64,000 bases of DNA from Heterocephalus glaber (Eukaryota > Chordata > Mammalia > Rodentia > Bathyergidae), in NCBI RefSeq assembly GCF_000247695.1, contig NW_004624784.1, positions 12,166,813 to 12,230,812 of the forward strand. The letters run 5' to 3'. Of this stretch, positions 46,390 to 57,640 are shown piece after piece. The notes beneath the pieces were generated by a model that saw only the letters and a program-made list of their open reading frames with translations, was not told where the DNA came from and ran no database searches. The number at the start of each line of letters is the position of its first letter. Within the stretch, counting starts at the first letter, position 1. The position numbers and the translations under genes were made by a program.

Positions 46390-47131
46390 AGCTTCCATCG
46401 TAAGCATCTGTTTCATTTGAGCAGAAGTCTAGGCTTCAGTTTGGGAATCAGGAAGGAAGGGCTGGAGATGGGGAGGGCACACATTATGCTCCCTAGACAA
46501 TTTAAGAAGCCCCCAGAGTTTGGAGGGCTTGGTCCCTTGCTTAGATGCAGAGCTATATAAGGAAACATGGACCCTGCCCTAGCCCATCACTGTCCCCACC
46601 ATTCACACACACCAGCATCACAGCTAGCAGGGATATACACACATCATCACATTCTCTCCCCATGTATTTTCCTCCTTGATCTCTTCTATTGGCCCAACAG
46701 AAGCTGTCCTGGCAGCCCTGGGGAAACAAGGGCTCCTCTCTGTGGACCAGCCGTAGCAGTGACCATCAGGCATCCAGAAGTGACAGGAACCACACTTTGG
46801 GATGCAGTGGCACAGGCTCCCAGTGCCATCTCCCACACAGGCTTTCGGACATAGAATCTCTCTCCCTCCCTACTCCCTCCACCTCTGAACACTAAAATTC
46901 ATGAAAGAATGCCCCAATGAGTACGGAAAGCTGGGTTTGCAAAACCTAGTGAGTGTAATGCATCTGGATGAGGACATTGAGGAGGATGGATATTCCAGGG
47001 ACAGCAGCCCCCCTGGTGGCCTCACCTACCCTGTGCAGGACCCTCCGCCCTCACCCAGCAGACCACGCAGAGGCTCAGATCTTGGGCCCCCCAGACCGGG
47101 AGCTAGAGAGTGAACCTGGGCAAGTTGACCC
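46390..47131 (-). other. Probable APOA5 3' UTR and flank
   Basis: This is non-repetitive DNA directly past the APOA5 stop. No canonical AATAAA or ATTAAA was found within about 750 nt on the minus strand; the nearest variant is AATACA at about 46663-46668. The 3' end of the transcript is therefore not defined. Confidence 0.4.
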
Positions 47132-48629
47132 TCAGGGTTCTCCTAGATCACTATGGCTCTGGTCATGAAGGCTGTAGGTGATGTCTTCCCACAGGTCGTC
47201 CAGACGGGCCTGCAGCTTGCTCAGGGCCTTGCCGCCATCCACTTCTGGGAACGCAGGGGCGAAGGCACTGTGGCCGGGTGGGGTTGGTGCCAGCTGCTGC
47301 TGGATCTCCTCAGTCTCCTGGTCAATGGCTTGTGTGAAGAGAGAGATTTGCTCAAAGGTGTCGTGGCGAAAAGCCTGGAGTCGCTGGCGTACCTCCTCAG
47401 AGAGCATGTGGGGGCCCAGGCTGGCCCCCTCCTCGGCCCAGTCTGCGCTAGTGTGTACAAAGGCACTGAGCCCTTTGCCTAGCTGGTCCAGGTTCTGCTG
47501 AATGCCCGCATGCAGGGCCTTGGCCTTGAGCGTGAGCTTGTGCGAGAGCGCCTGCACGCAGCGGCTGAGCCGGGCTGGGCTGGCAGCAGCATGTGGAGTC
47601 ACGCTGCGGTGCAGTTCCTGCATGTGGCGCCCGATGCCACGCACCAGGCGCTCAGCATAGGGGTGGAAGAGCTCTTTGACGCGGCTAGTGTGGTGCAGCA
47701 CGCGGCTAGGCATGTCTTGCAGCAGGCCCAGTGCCTCATCCAAGCCGCCCAGCACCTGGGCCTTTGTACCTTCCCCTACCACACGCAACTGCTCCTGCAG
47801 CTCCTGTACACGCAGGGCCACCTGCTCCATTAGCTCTACTGTGTAGGGTTTCAGCTGCCGTCGCAGATCCTCTAAGTTCCAGCCCACCAGTTCGTGTACC
47901 TCCGCCATGTAGGGCTGCAGGCGAGTCCTCACCTGCTCCAGCTCCTCCTGCAGCTGCTGCCTCATGCCCTCCTGGTCCTGGGCCCGCAGAGGGGGCTCCT
48001 TCCCCGGCCCACTCAGGGGGCCCAGCTTCTCCAGGAATTTGTTCATATTGCTGAGATCTTGCTCAAGGCTGTCTTTCAGCCTCCTGGGGAAGAGGACAGA
48101 CCATCAGACTGTTAGCCTCATCATCGAGGGAAACCAAGGATGTGGGGCAGTGGCTCCCAGACCCAGGCTCTCTAGTCCTCACCCTGAAGACAGCAGCAAC
48201 ACTATGCACAGAAGCACAAACACATTGCAGGTGCAAGCACAGAGCTAGGGAGTGTTTAGTGCTAAGGCCCAGGGGGCAAGGACACATCATCAGCTAGCTA
48301 TAGGGAGGGCAGGTGGAGGGGTCAGGAACAGCACATCATCCCATGCCCCAGCTGTCTCCTCTCCTTCACCGGAATCCCTTACCCTAGCTACTCACACATG
48401 GTCCTGGGCCTGCTTCTGCTGTTGGACCTGCTCCATCACACCTTTGTCCCAACTGCTCTGGCTGAAGTAGTCCCAGAAGCCTTTCCGTGTGTGGGTAACT
48501 GAAAACGCTGTGGAGAAGATGAGGTGGTTAGGCCTGCTCAGTCCAGTCTCCACCCACATGCTTACATTGAAGTCAGGTTGTGGACTCACCTGAGAGCAGG
48601 ACCAGAACCCAGGTAAGGACTGCAGCCAT
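47132..48629 (-). CDS. APOA5: Apolipoprotein A-V precursor (3 coding exons)
   Basis: APOA5 is a liver-secreted apolipoprotein on VLDL, HDL and chylomicrons. It promotes lipoprotein-lipase hydrolysis of triglyceride through heparan sulfate and GPIHBP1 binding. Coding exons: 48590-48629, 48396-48507, 47132-48083. GT/AG junctions close to 1,104 nt: 367 codons plus TGA (human 366). The first about 20 residues ([13 protein letters not shown]...) are a hydrophobic signal peptide, with mature sequence expected from RKGFWDYF. Long amphipathic-helix segments follow, with Pro-punctuated stretches such as [14 protein letters not shown]. The basic heparin/receptor-binding stretch, about residues 178-241, includes [20 protein letters not shown] and [10 protein letters not shown]. 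One lone Cys (about residue 226) sits in [10 protein letters not shown]. The C-terminus is helix-rich (LDDLWEDI). Human APOA5 has two N-terminal Met codons (MASMAA); here the first is ACT, so translation starts at the second, with A at -3 and G at +4. Long plus-strand ORFs opposite the last exon are shadows. Confidence 0.97.
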
Positions 48630-49143
48630 GCTTGCAGTATGGACTCTGGGAAGGAAGTTGAATGGAGCCCAGGTTAGGATAAAGAAGCAAAGGAACCAAA
48701 AACTTGTTCTAGGAGCAATTTGCTCCAAATCCTGTTAACCCTTCCCTGAGGTGAAGAGAGCAGAGAACTGTTGGGACTCAGAGAATGACCTTGGTGGATC
48801 AACATAGGTTGGGAAGGAAAAAGTGTCTTCCTCAAGCAGGAGAGGGGGGCTCCTTTTTCTTATCTCTGTCACATAGTAGAGAGAATGGAGCGTCAACTGT
48901 CTTCCAATGGTTCCCCCACCACTATGCTCCCCAGAACCTAGAAACCAGGCACCAGGATCAGCTCCCTATCTCCCTCACCTGTCTTCCTGCCTCCCATTTC
49001 ATGGCCAGGAAAACTGAGGCATAACCAATGGGGGAAAAGCAACTCTGCCAAAGTGCTCAAGAGGATGCCTTAGATCCCGCCCCCAGCTCTCCCGAGGCCC
49101 CCAGCGGTCCCCTTCTATCCTCACTGTCAGCCCTGGTGCTTAC

Positions 49144-49155
49144 CTGCTCAGTTCT
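49144..49155 (-). other. APOA5 5' noncoding exon (predicted)
   Basis: A consensus donor (GAGCAG followed by GTAAGC, exon end at 49144) lies about 36 nt downstream of a TATA box, and a good acceptor (CCTTCCCAG) at 48646-48654 opens the exon carrying the ATG (5' UTR part 48630-48645). The start at about 49155 is inferred from TATA spacing alone, so exon 1 may be only 10-25 nt long. Confidence 0.55.
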
Positions 49156-49179
49156 GGGTGCAGAAAGCAGATATTCTGC

Positions 49180-49185
49180 TTTATA
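49180..49185 (-). promoter_or_regulatory. APOA5 TATA box (TATAAA)
   Basis: The minus strand reads GAGTATAAAGCAG, about 25-35 nt upstream of the inferred APOA5 transcription start and its splice donor. This agrees with tissue-restricted liver expression and contrasts with the two CpG promoters nearby. Confidence 0.7.
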
Positions 49186-49230
49186 CTCCAGGGGCCCGGG
49201 CCTCTGGCAACAATTACTTTAAGCAAATAC

Positions 49231-49236
49231 CACGTG
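49231..49236. promoter_or_regulatory. CACGTG E-box upstream of APOA5
   Basis: A palindromic CACGTG lies about 46 bp upstream of the TATA box. USF1/2 binding to an E-box is a described control point of the human APOA5 promoter; that this motif is the equivalent site is inference. Confidence 0.5.
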
Positions 49237-49252
49237 GCGGTTCAAAGAAGGA

Positions 49253-49258
49253 TGACCT
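49253..49258 (-). promoter_or_regulatory. AGGTCA nuclear-receptor half-site
   Basis: The minus strand reads TGAGGTCATCC about 70 bp upstream of the TATA box. AGGTCA half-sites bind nuclear receptors (ROR alpha, HNF4 alpha and PPAR alpha are reported APOA5 regulators). No clear second half-site in DR1 spacing is visible, so the assignment is weak. Confidence 0.35.
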
Positions 49259-49259
49259 C

Positions 49260-49899
49260 AGTTGCCTCCCAGAACTTACCTCCTGCCCTCTCCTTGGCAC
49301 CCAGAGGGTTAATGAGTTCCCTGGTATCAAGGGGCTATGCTAGTAGAGAAATGTTTCCTGAAACCCTTACTAGGAGTGGGGCTAAACTCACCCAGTGGGG
49401 ACCCAAAACCTCCTACTGACTTGCTCCCTGGCCCACCAACAGACACAAGCCTGTTTGCTTGCAGGGGCCCTGCTCTTACTCAACTCCCCAGAGCACTCTG
49501 CCTCAGCCAGCCAGCTGCCAGGCAGAGCCTAGACACCCCTTGACAGCTCCACCACAGGGTACTCAGGCAGCCTAGGAAGAGCCAGCAGCTGTGGAGTTAA
49601 AGACTCCCCCATCTCCCGATTTATGAAATACTCTTGGATCAAGCAGGGCAAGCCAGGCTGGGTGAAGAGATGGTAAGCAAGGTCTGGGCTGGGACTGTGG
49701 GCCCAAGGGATTGGAGCAAAAGGACTCTCCTCACAGAGAAAGGCTGAACTCCACCTCAGGGACTCTGAGGAGGGAAGCCCAAAGGCCCAGCTCTCGCTCT
49801 GATGACAGGCTCCCTCCATATACTCACATACTCATTCCTAAGCTCCTTCTCCTTGCTCCTAAAGGTACCTGGAATGGATCCCCTCCGCTCCATTTCCAC
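49260..49899. other. APOA5 upstream region
   Basis: Repeat-free, GC-moderate DNA directly upstream of the APOA5 promoter elements. It is a plausible location for liver enhancer sites, but no specific motif cluster was secured. Confidence 0.4.
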
Positions 49900-50150
49900 C
49901 ACCACCATAGCCCAAGTTGTCTCTCTTGCTTTCACTCAGAACCTCCAATGGATCTTCTGCCAGTTCTGCCATTCAATCCATCCTCTGCTATGGCTCATCC
50001 CAACTTCACTTCCAGTCTCCTCCTGCCAGACAAAACCTTGGTGTTCCTCAAGTACACCACCTCTTTCAGGACCCTGTGCTTTTGTACATGCTACTCCTTC
50101 TCCCTGAAATAGCTATCTCCTCATGGGGATGCATTCATTTCTTTCAGATT
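49900..50150 (+). repeat. L2 LINE fragment upstream of APOA5
   Basis: Contains TTTTGTACATGCTACTCC and TCTCCCTGAAATAGCT, typical L2 internal blocks. Confidence 0.5.
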
Positions 50151-50215
50151 TAGTTTGTATTAGGATTAGGCTCAGCTGCAAGAGACAAAAAGGGGGTGGG
50201 GATAGCTGAAAATAA

Positions 50216-50219
<4 letters not shown>

Positions 50220-50259
<40 letters not shown>

Positions 50260-50262
50260 TAC
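50220..50262 (+). repeat. (CT)n microsatellite upstream of APOA5
   Basis: Nearly pure CT dinucleotide run. Confidence 0.95.
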
Positions 50263-50679
50263 ATAAATGTAAGCCCCTGAGGGCTGCTTGTCTTACTGTA
50301 CTATCATCCTAAACAAAAGGCTCATGTCCAGGTTCAAGCTGCTCTAACTCCAGCCATCAGATTCACCTCTCAGCCAGCAAGAAGGGGAAATAGGGAAAGG
50401 ACATACTCCCTCCCACTGAACATATACCCCAGATATTGCTCTTACCACTTCTACTGACATTCCATTGGCTAGAACTCAGTCACATGGCTGTACTTAGCTG
50501 CAAAAGAGTTTGGGAAATGTAGTCTTTATTCTGGGTGGCTGTGTGCTCAGTTGAAAGGGAGTTCTATTGTTCTGGAAGAAGAGAAGAATGAATGTATTGG
50601 GGAGGGGGTGGAGAATAGTAGTCCCTGCTGCACAGCTCCAAGATCATTGTTTGTTGGTTGGTTTGTTTTAGCTGTACTG

Positions 50680-50850
50680 GGGGAAAACTTCACACTGAGC
50701 TATGTCCACAGCTTCCCCCACTTTTTTTGAGGCAGAGTCTCAATAAGTTGCTAAGTTGTGCAGTATGGGCACAAACTTGTGATCCTCCTCCCTCAGCCTC
50801 CCAGAGTGCTGGGATTACAGGTGTGCACTGCAACACCTAGCTTCCAAGAT
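50680..50850 (-). repeat. B1-dID composite SINE
   Basis: ACTGAGCTATGTCCACAGC then TTTTTGAGGCAGAGTCTC and CTGGGATTACAGGTGTGC. Confidence 0.75.
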
Positions 50851-51059
50851 CACTCTGAGTGCCTCTTCTGTCTTGATCCTTTCCCTGCTTTGGTGACAGA
50901 CTGATTCCACATTAATCACATAACACTTTGCATATTACTGCATTGCAGCACTTAATCGCATAGTAAAATAATTTGTTGATGCGTTTGAGAGTTGTTTGAA
51001 TGCAGAGAATTTGTCAAATCATCTTTATGTTCCCCACTTTTGCAGAAAGTTGAGAAGTG

Positions 51060-51190
51060 AGATTCATTCATTCAATTGATTAAGGAACTGAGGTTTGAGT
51101 AGGTTAAGTGACTTGCCATGATCACACAGAGGAGGTGCAGGCAGAACTGAACCCCCTGTGTTTGGCTCTGGCAACTCTGGACAGCAGGAG
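51060..51190 (-). repeat. MIR SINE
   Basis: AAGGAACTGAGGTTTGAG, TAAGTGACTTGCC and GATCACACAGAGG indicate a reverse MIR. Confidence 0.65.
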
Positions 51191-51617
51191 ATGAGGCTAG
51201 AGGATAAGCTGACCATGCCCAAGTCATGAAGGACCTTGTGTGAGCAGTCATTCAAGACTGGCTACACAGGGGCAGGGAGACTGCTCTGAGGTGTCTCATT
51301 AATCCCTCCTACTGAGAAATGGTGAAGCCCTGAAGAATGGAAGAAGATAGGAGAAAGAAAACAAGAGCCATTAAAATTGAGATTTGGTTATTATTTTTAC
51401 CCATAAGCTGGTGTGATTTCATACTCAAAGGTGCTCTGCTGGAGGCATTATGGCAGTTGGACACAGATGTCAAGAACTGAGGAGAGAAATCTAGGCTGTA
51501 CACTGAGTCTGGGAGTCACCGAGCAACATTGGCAGTGGGAGACATAAGAGTGGAGATCACCCAGGGACAGCGTATGCAAAAAAGGAAAGAAGTGAGGTCA
51601 GAAAACACTAGAATTTG

Positions 51618-51702
51618 GGCCGGGGACTTAGCTCAGTGGTTCCAATACCTGCCTCGAAAGCGCAAGGTCCCAAGTTTGATCCCCAGTACCAAAAAAGAAA
51701 AG
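51618..51702 (+). repeat. ID SINE, young subfamily
   Basis: GGGCCGGGGACTTAGCTCAG head, (AAAAG)n tail, AAAACACTAGAATTT/AAAAGACTAGAATTT flanks. Confidence 0.85.
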
Positions 51703-51884
51703 AAAAGAAAAGACTAGAATTTAAGGAAAACTTTGACAGAAAAAATTAAGATCTCTAAAGATCCAGATATTTTCCTGTATTTCCTAGACTCCTTTATGAT
51801 TAGGTTGGAGCCGTGAGATTAGTTCTGGAAAGTGGGCTGTGAGCAAAAATAAGTGAGTCATTTCTGATGGAAAGCAATAAAGAC

Positions 51885-52017
51885 TAGATCTGAGCTGGGT
51901 ACAGTAGTAGTCTCAGCACTTGGGAAGCTGAGTAGGAGGATCACTTGGGCCCAGGAGTTCAAGACGAGCCTGGGCAACATAGCAAGACCCTGTCTCAAAA
52001 AAACAAAACAATAAAAG
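51885..52017 (+). repeat. B1-type SINE
   Basis: CTCAGCACTTGGGAAGCTG, GGGCAACATAGCAAGACCC, A-rich tail. Confidence 0.8.
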
Positions 52018-52224
52018 AATATACATGAGCTCTCCATATTTTTCTTTCCAAAGAATGGAAGCAAAGCACTACAGGATGGCATTATTGAAAGATGATAGGA
52101 TATGTAGTCCGAGTTAGTGCTTGGAGGAGGACTTCCCAGTAACCTGCATCAGACTTTGCATGAGCAAGAAATGAACTTCCATTGTGTTTTGCTACTAAAA
52201 TTTGGAGATTTATTTGCTATTGCT

Positions 52225-52622
52225 GTGCTATGGTATGTATCTAGAATGTCCCCCAAAACTCTTATGTGTTCAGAGGTGGGACTTTTGAAAGGTGATTGGA
52301 TCATGGGGCACCATACTCTGGATTAATCCACTGATGAGTTTATAGCTAAATTTAGCCCCACTCCGAAAAGGTGAGTCACTGGGGGTATGACCTGGAAGGG
52401 TGTATATCCTTCCCTAGCTTCTCCCTTCTCTCTCTACTTCCTGGCTGCCATGATGTGAGCAGCTTTCCTCCACTAAGCTCTTCTACTATGCAGTTTCTGC
52501 CTTGGAGCTGGCTGACCATGCATGGACTGAGACTTCTGAAAGTGTGAGCCAAAATAAACCTCTTCTTTAATATGCAGGTGTCAGCCATTGTGTCTTGGTG
52601 ACAGGCAAGTGACTAAGACATG
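52225..52622 (+). mobile_element. MaLR-like solitary LTR
   Basis: Starts near GCTATGGTATGTATC and ends AAGTGACTAAGACAT, with the same GAGCCAAAATAAACCTC polyadenylation region as the copy at 53.7 kb. Confidence 0.55.
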
Positions 52623-53109
52623 CGATACAGCCGAACTTATCCTTGCTAATATTAAGAGAGCCTAGAAGAGGGGCAGTCAGAAAAGTGGAAGTACAATCAG
52701 AAGAGAGAAGAGTCACAGAAAGCAAGAGTAGTAATTAAGATATAAATTTGGCTCTGAGAGGGTCCCAAAATAATAGTGGATTAGAAAGTACATGTTAGAA
52801 ATTTATTTCTCGCCCACTTTAAAGTCCCACTCAAAGCTAGTGTGGCAGCACTGCTCTACAAAGCTTCCAGGGCTCCAAATTCCTTCTGTCGGAAGCTCCA
52901 CTGCCCCTGTATGTTGCTCTTGCCCACATGATCCAGTACAGCTCACTACTGGGTCCCCATCCAGCCACTCATTGGGGAGTGTACTTTCTTTTAAGAGAAA
53001 AATTTTGACTTCACTCATCCAGTTGGTCAGCTAGTCACACTAGCTGTAAGAGAGTCTGGGAAACTTCATTTTGAATGACATGAGCCCAGGGCCCAACTAA
53101 AAATCAAGG

Positions 53110-53440
53110 ATCCTATCCCCATACCTTGCTGGTGGAAATATAAAGTGGCAATGTTACTTTGAAAACCAGTTTGGCAATTCTCTAATGGTTAAATGTGGAG
53201 TTAGCCCAAGACCCAGCAATTCTACTCCTAGGTATAAATCCGAAAGAAACAAAAATATACATCTACACAAAAATTTGTACATGAATCTTCATGGCAACAT
53301 GAATGATAATGGTCCAAGTGGAAACAAAATGCAGCATATCAATATAAGGGAATATTTTTTGACAACAAAAAGGAACAAAGTGCTCTAGAACATTCTACAA
53401 CATGGATGAACCTTGAAAACACTATTCTGTCCATCTCTAG
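53110..53440 (+). mobile_element. Old L1 3' fragment
   Basis: Shows the ORF2-end signature (TGCTGGTGGAAATATAAAG, CCCAGCAATTCTACTCCTAG, ACAACATGGATGAACCTTG), with multiple stops. Confidence 0.7.
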
Positions 53441-54400
53441 AATTTTTTCATCTTATCAGAAACTCTGTACCCACTAAATAATAACATCCCACTTCTCACA
53501 CCCTGTGGTCCCTGGAAACTACACAATTATACTTTATGACAATAAAAATTTGACCATTCCATGTAGTTCATATAAGTGAAATTACAGCATTTCTCCTTTT
53601 GTGACTTTTTCAACTTACCATAATGACTTCAAGCCTCCTCCATGTTGTCACATGTATCAGAAATTGCTTCTTTTTTAATGCTGAATAATAATATTCCATT
53701 GTATGTATTGTTATGGTTGGGATCCACAATGTCTCCCCCAAAAGGCTTGCTGTGTTGAAGGCTTGGTTGCTGATGGGCTTTTGGGAAGTGACTGGATAAT
53801 GAGAGCTTTAACTTTATCAATGGATGAATCCATTGATGAGATTGTAATTTAATAGCATTATTGGAAGATAATGGATGCTTCAGAGGTGGGCCTAGTTGGA
53901 GAAAGTAGGACACTAGGGGAATGCCCTTGCAGGATATATCCTTTCTCAGGCTCTTCCTTACCCTGTCTGCTTCCTGGCTGCCATGAGGGGAGCAGCTTTC
54001 CTCTGGCATGTCCTTCCATCATGATTTTTCTGCCTTGGAACCAGCCAAGCATGGACCTCTGAAACTGTCAGCCAAAATAAACCTTTCCTCTTCTAAGTTG
54101 TTTTCCTCAGGTATTTCGTCACAGTGATGAGGAGCTGACTAACATAGGTATATACCACATTTTGTTCATCTGTTGATGGATCTTTGGGTTGCGTCCACCT
54201 TTCAGCAATTGTGAATAATGCTGCTATCAACATGAGTATACAAGTATCTGTTGCATTTCCCATTTTCTATTCATTTTAGTGTAAACCAAGAAGTGGAATT
54301 GCTAGATCATGTGGTAGTTCTATTTTTAATTTTTCAAGGACTCACACTGCTGCTTACCATAGGGGCTGCACCATTTTACATTCTCACCAGAAGTCTTTCT
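53441..54400 (-). mobile_element. Old L1 fragment interrupted by a MaLR-like LTR
   Basis: L1 ORF2/3' sequence in antisense (CTTCAAGCCTCCTCCATG, TTGTGAATAATGCTGCTATC). Its continuity across 53709-54145 shows that the LTR there inserted into it. Confidence 0.65.
53709..54145 (+). mobile_element. MaLR-like solitary LTR
   Basis: Runs from TGTTATGGTTGG to CTGACTAACA, about 437 bp, with an AATAAA signal (CCAAAATAAACC) near its 3' end. This fits ERVL-MaLR LTRs. It is related to the elements at 52.2, 57.3 and 8.0 kb. Confidence 0.6.
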
Positions 54401-55145
54401 TAGGATGCAGAGGATGAACTTGGAACTACATTCCTCAAAATCTCCTTCTCTCTGTGGGCCCACATTAGAGTCAGCCCATGTGAGAAGAGGAGAGGCCATT
54501 ATTTTTCACTGCAGTTGCTGACAGAAGCTTATGCAGACATGGGGCTTAAAGCAGCTTCTGTATGGCCTTCCTTCCCTTCTCTGCTTCACATGCATTGGCA
54601 TTGCAGACTGGGATAATTAGAGGAGCTTCCCACTTGTAGCCACTTAGAGGCAAGCTTTTGAGAAGCAGTCCTTCAGTACTTAAAGCCACAGGGGTCATTT
54701 TCTCCATCTCTTCCAATAGTTTTATAAAAATTTAATTTTCTACATTAAAGCTTTTTTTTTTTTTTACATGGAGTGGCTTCTGTTTTTCTGACTGAACCCA
54801 CATTAATGCAATGAGTAAATGCAAGACATAGTCATCCTTGCTTATTTCATGGCATCTTACAGTTTTAGTATTTAACAGGCTTGAGCTTGTGGAGCTATGT
54901 GTGTGTTATATGCATGTATAAAATTAGTTTTTACAAGTAAAAATTGATTAAGTATTGGCAATTTCATGTGCTTCTACTTAACAAAATATATTTATGTGCA
55001 GTTTAATCTGTCTGCCTAATTTGCTTTCATATTCCTAGTGCCTAGACCATACTTATAACATGATAGGAGAGCTATATATAATAGAAATGTTATATATTAT
55101 AAAAAATATACAAACAAATATATGATGTGGTTGAAATATATGATG

Positions 55146-55234
55146 AGGGCCAGGGATTTAGCTCAGTGGTGTTGCACCTGCCTTGCAAGCTCAAGGTACT
55201 GAGTTCGATCCCCGGTACTGCAAAAAAAAAAAAA
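55146..55234 (+). repeat. ID SINE
   Basis: GGGCCAGGGATTTAGCTCAG ... GAGTTCGATCCCCGGTACTG, A-tail; GAAATATATGATG/GAAATGTATGGTG flanks. Confidence 0.85.
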
Positions 55235-55261
55235 GAAAGAAAGAAATGTATGGTGAATGCT

Positions 55262-55560
55262 TAAATTTTAAGCATTTATTGTAGTAAAAATACATAGCTA
55301 TTAATCCCCTTCAAAATACTACCCCTTGCTTTAAACACATTTACCTCATCATTTTTGCCACTTTCTGAAGCTGTTCTCTTCTATGACTTTCTTTAGTTGC
55401 ATTGTTGTGGCTGATTTGATGTCCTGAATTGATTAAAAAATGTTCACTTTTCATGGTTTGTATGATTTTTGAGAAGAGTTACGAGTTGCACAGAGCCACA
55501 TCCAGTGACTAATGTAGAGAAGGACACACCCCAATGTCTTTATGAGCCTATCTTTCCATT
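55262..55560 (-). mobile_element. Mariner-family remnant, left arm
   Basis: Read on the minus strand, this resembles the mariner transposase C-terminal region found at 22.9-23.4 kb (aligned stretches AAAATACTACCCCTTGC and TGATGTCCTGAATTGATT). It is heavily degraded. Confidence 0.65.
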
Positions 55561-55589
55561 GTATGGCACTTGGCAGCAACATTTACTGT

Positions 55590-55740
55590 ATTTTTAATCA
55601 CAACTCAGAAAGGCACTCACAAAAAGAACTTTCAGAATTGTTTCATAAAGTGGCAAAAATAATAAGTGTGTTCAAAGCAAGGGGGTAGTATTTGATGGGG
55701 GATTAATGGCAATGTGTCTTTTACTGTAAAACACTCTTAG
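55590..55740 (+). mobile_element. Mariner-family remnant, inverted right arm
   Basis: The plus strand carries the same 3' transposase segment (AAGTGGCAAAAATAATAAG, then CAAGGGGGTAGTATTT), in the opposite orientation to the left arm about 30 bp away. Together the arms repeat the architecture seen in BUD13 intron 4. Confidence 0.65.
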
Positions 55741-55954
55741 TTTATTCATCTTTCATGTTGATCATATCTCATTCATAGAACTATATAGAGAAAGTGATGC
55801 ATATAGAGAACTATTTATATAAAGAATATAGTTCCATATAGAAAGACATAGATATAGATATGGATATAGATAAAGGGACCACTCTGAAAGAGGTGTTAGA
55901 AACCATTGGGAATTAATATATTAGACCAAAATGACAGGAAAAGATAGATGAGGT

Positions 55955-56130
55955 GGTGCACACCTGTAATCCCAGCACTCTGGGAGGCTGAGTGAGGCAA
56001 GTTTGAGCCCAGCCTGAGAAATGTAGGGACTTAGCAAGATACTGTCTCAAAATAAAAGTAAACAAGAGCTGGGGATATAGTTCAGTGTGAAAGCCTTGGG
56101 TTCAATACCCAGTAGTGCAAGAAAAAGAAA
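55955..56130 (+). repeat. B1-dID composite SINE
   Basis: GGTGCACACCTGTAATCCC B1 half, then an ID half GAGCTGGGGATATAGTTCAG ... GGGTTCAATACCCAGTAG. Confidence 0.8.
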
Positions 56131-56914
56131 AGTAATTTGAAAAATGGGAAAGAAGAGATCAAAGTTAAAGCATTCTAACATTTTTGCATTATCTCTCAGG
56201 AAGAAGGGAATATTGATTACCTTTAGGCTTGTTAGGTAAGGTGAAAATATTAAAAATTTAAGAGTAACCCATTAAAAGAATAGAGAGAATGGATAACTTT
56301 CAAACTAGTATATGGGGAAAAGAGACTAAAGAGCATCGATTGAATTTACTTCTAGAAGAGATTGATTGTATGCATTAGCCTCTGCTGTTAACTGAAATCT
56401 CAATAAAATGCATTCAAGTGCACTTTTTAAAAAAATGCATAACCCCACAAGGAGAATAGAAAAGGAGACAAAAGTAACAACATTTTGGAAGCTGAAAACT
56501 TCCAGATGGTCCAATGATAATAACTGGACAACTGAAAAGATAAATTTTGAATCAGCAAAGGAGAAAGCCAAGCATCCCCTGACTGACTTGCACACCCAAA
56601 TGCCCCAAAGTTCAGCAACAGCAGCAACAAATTCTACTCAAAGCATGAGTGACATTGGAACTAAAAATGGGGTGATTGGTTGCGAGTGTGTTTAAGAAGT
56701 TGCTGTCCTCTTTGCTCAACATTCCTATCCCTCTCATTCAATTTCCCTTAGCAGAATACAGGTGACTATTTCTCTTTGTTTCTAGTTTAATTTATTTAGC
56801 CTTCTAGCAATTCTTTATCCAAAAATAAGTAAATACATCATATATTTCCTTTCCTTGTATATACAAAAGATCACATAGTATATATGATTTCTACATTTTC
56901 ATTCTAAATTTTTT

Positions 56915-57095
56915 GTCCTGGGGATTAAACTGAGGACCATTGCACTGAGCAACATCTGCAGAAATTTTTTTTTTTTTGAGACAGGTTCTCATTAAATCAT
57001 TAAGTTGCCCAGACTAGGCTCAAACTTGTGATTCTCCTGTTTAGCTTTCCAGAGTGTTGGGATTAAGGCATGTGCCACCACATTCAACTACATTT
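56915..57095 (-). repeat. B1-dID composite SINE
   Basis: TCCTGGGGATTAAACTGAGG then TTTTTGAGACAGGTTCTC and GGGATTAAGGCATGTGCC. Confidence 0.8.
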
Positions 57096-57256
57096 TATTT
57101 TTCTTTTCATTTAAAACAATATTTTGGTGATCACTCTATATCTGTTGAGAGAAATTTATAACTACATGATATTCAGTTGTGTGAATACAGAATAGTTTAT
57201 TCAGCCATTCTTTTTAGTGGTGGACATTGGGTTGTTTTCAGTCATTTGCTATATAT

Positions 57257-57640
57257 ATGGATTAGTCAGCTTTTTGTTACTGTGACAAAATACCCAAGAG
57301 AATCAACTTTAAAGGAAGAAAGGCTTATTTTGGCTTATAGTTGCAGAGATTTCAGGCCATAGTCACTTGGCTCTGTTGCTTTGGGCCAGTAGCAGAACAG
57401 TATATCATGGCAGGAGCTCATGGAAGAGGAAGTCTATCTACATGTCGGCAACCAAGAAGCAAAGGAGAAAGAGGCTAGGATCCCCATATCCCCTTCTAGA
57501 TCACGCCACCAGTGACTGAATTTCCTTCAACAAGGCTCCACCTCCAAAAGATTCCACCACCTCCCAGCAGCACCACGGGATGGGGACCAAGCCTTTTGCA
57601 CATGGCCTTAGGGGGGTATTTCTGATGCCAAATAAAACAG
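57257..57640 (-). mobile_element. MaLR-like LTR, reverse orientation
   Basis: On the minus strand it ends GTCACAGTAACAAAAAGCTG then ACTAATC, with an AATAAGCC region, matching the 53.7 kb LTR. Confidence 0.5.

Noticed and set aside
47153..47833. Plus-strand ORFs of about 107-109 codons opposite APOA5
   Set aside because: Shadows of the GC-rich APOA5 coding exon; the minus-strand frame has clear apolipoprotein homology.
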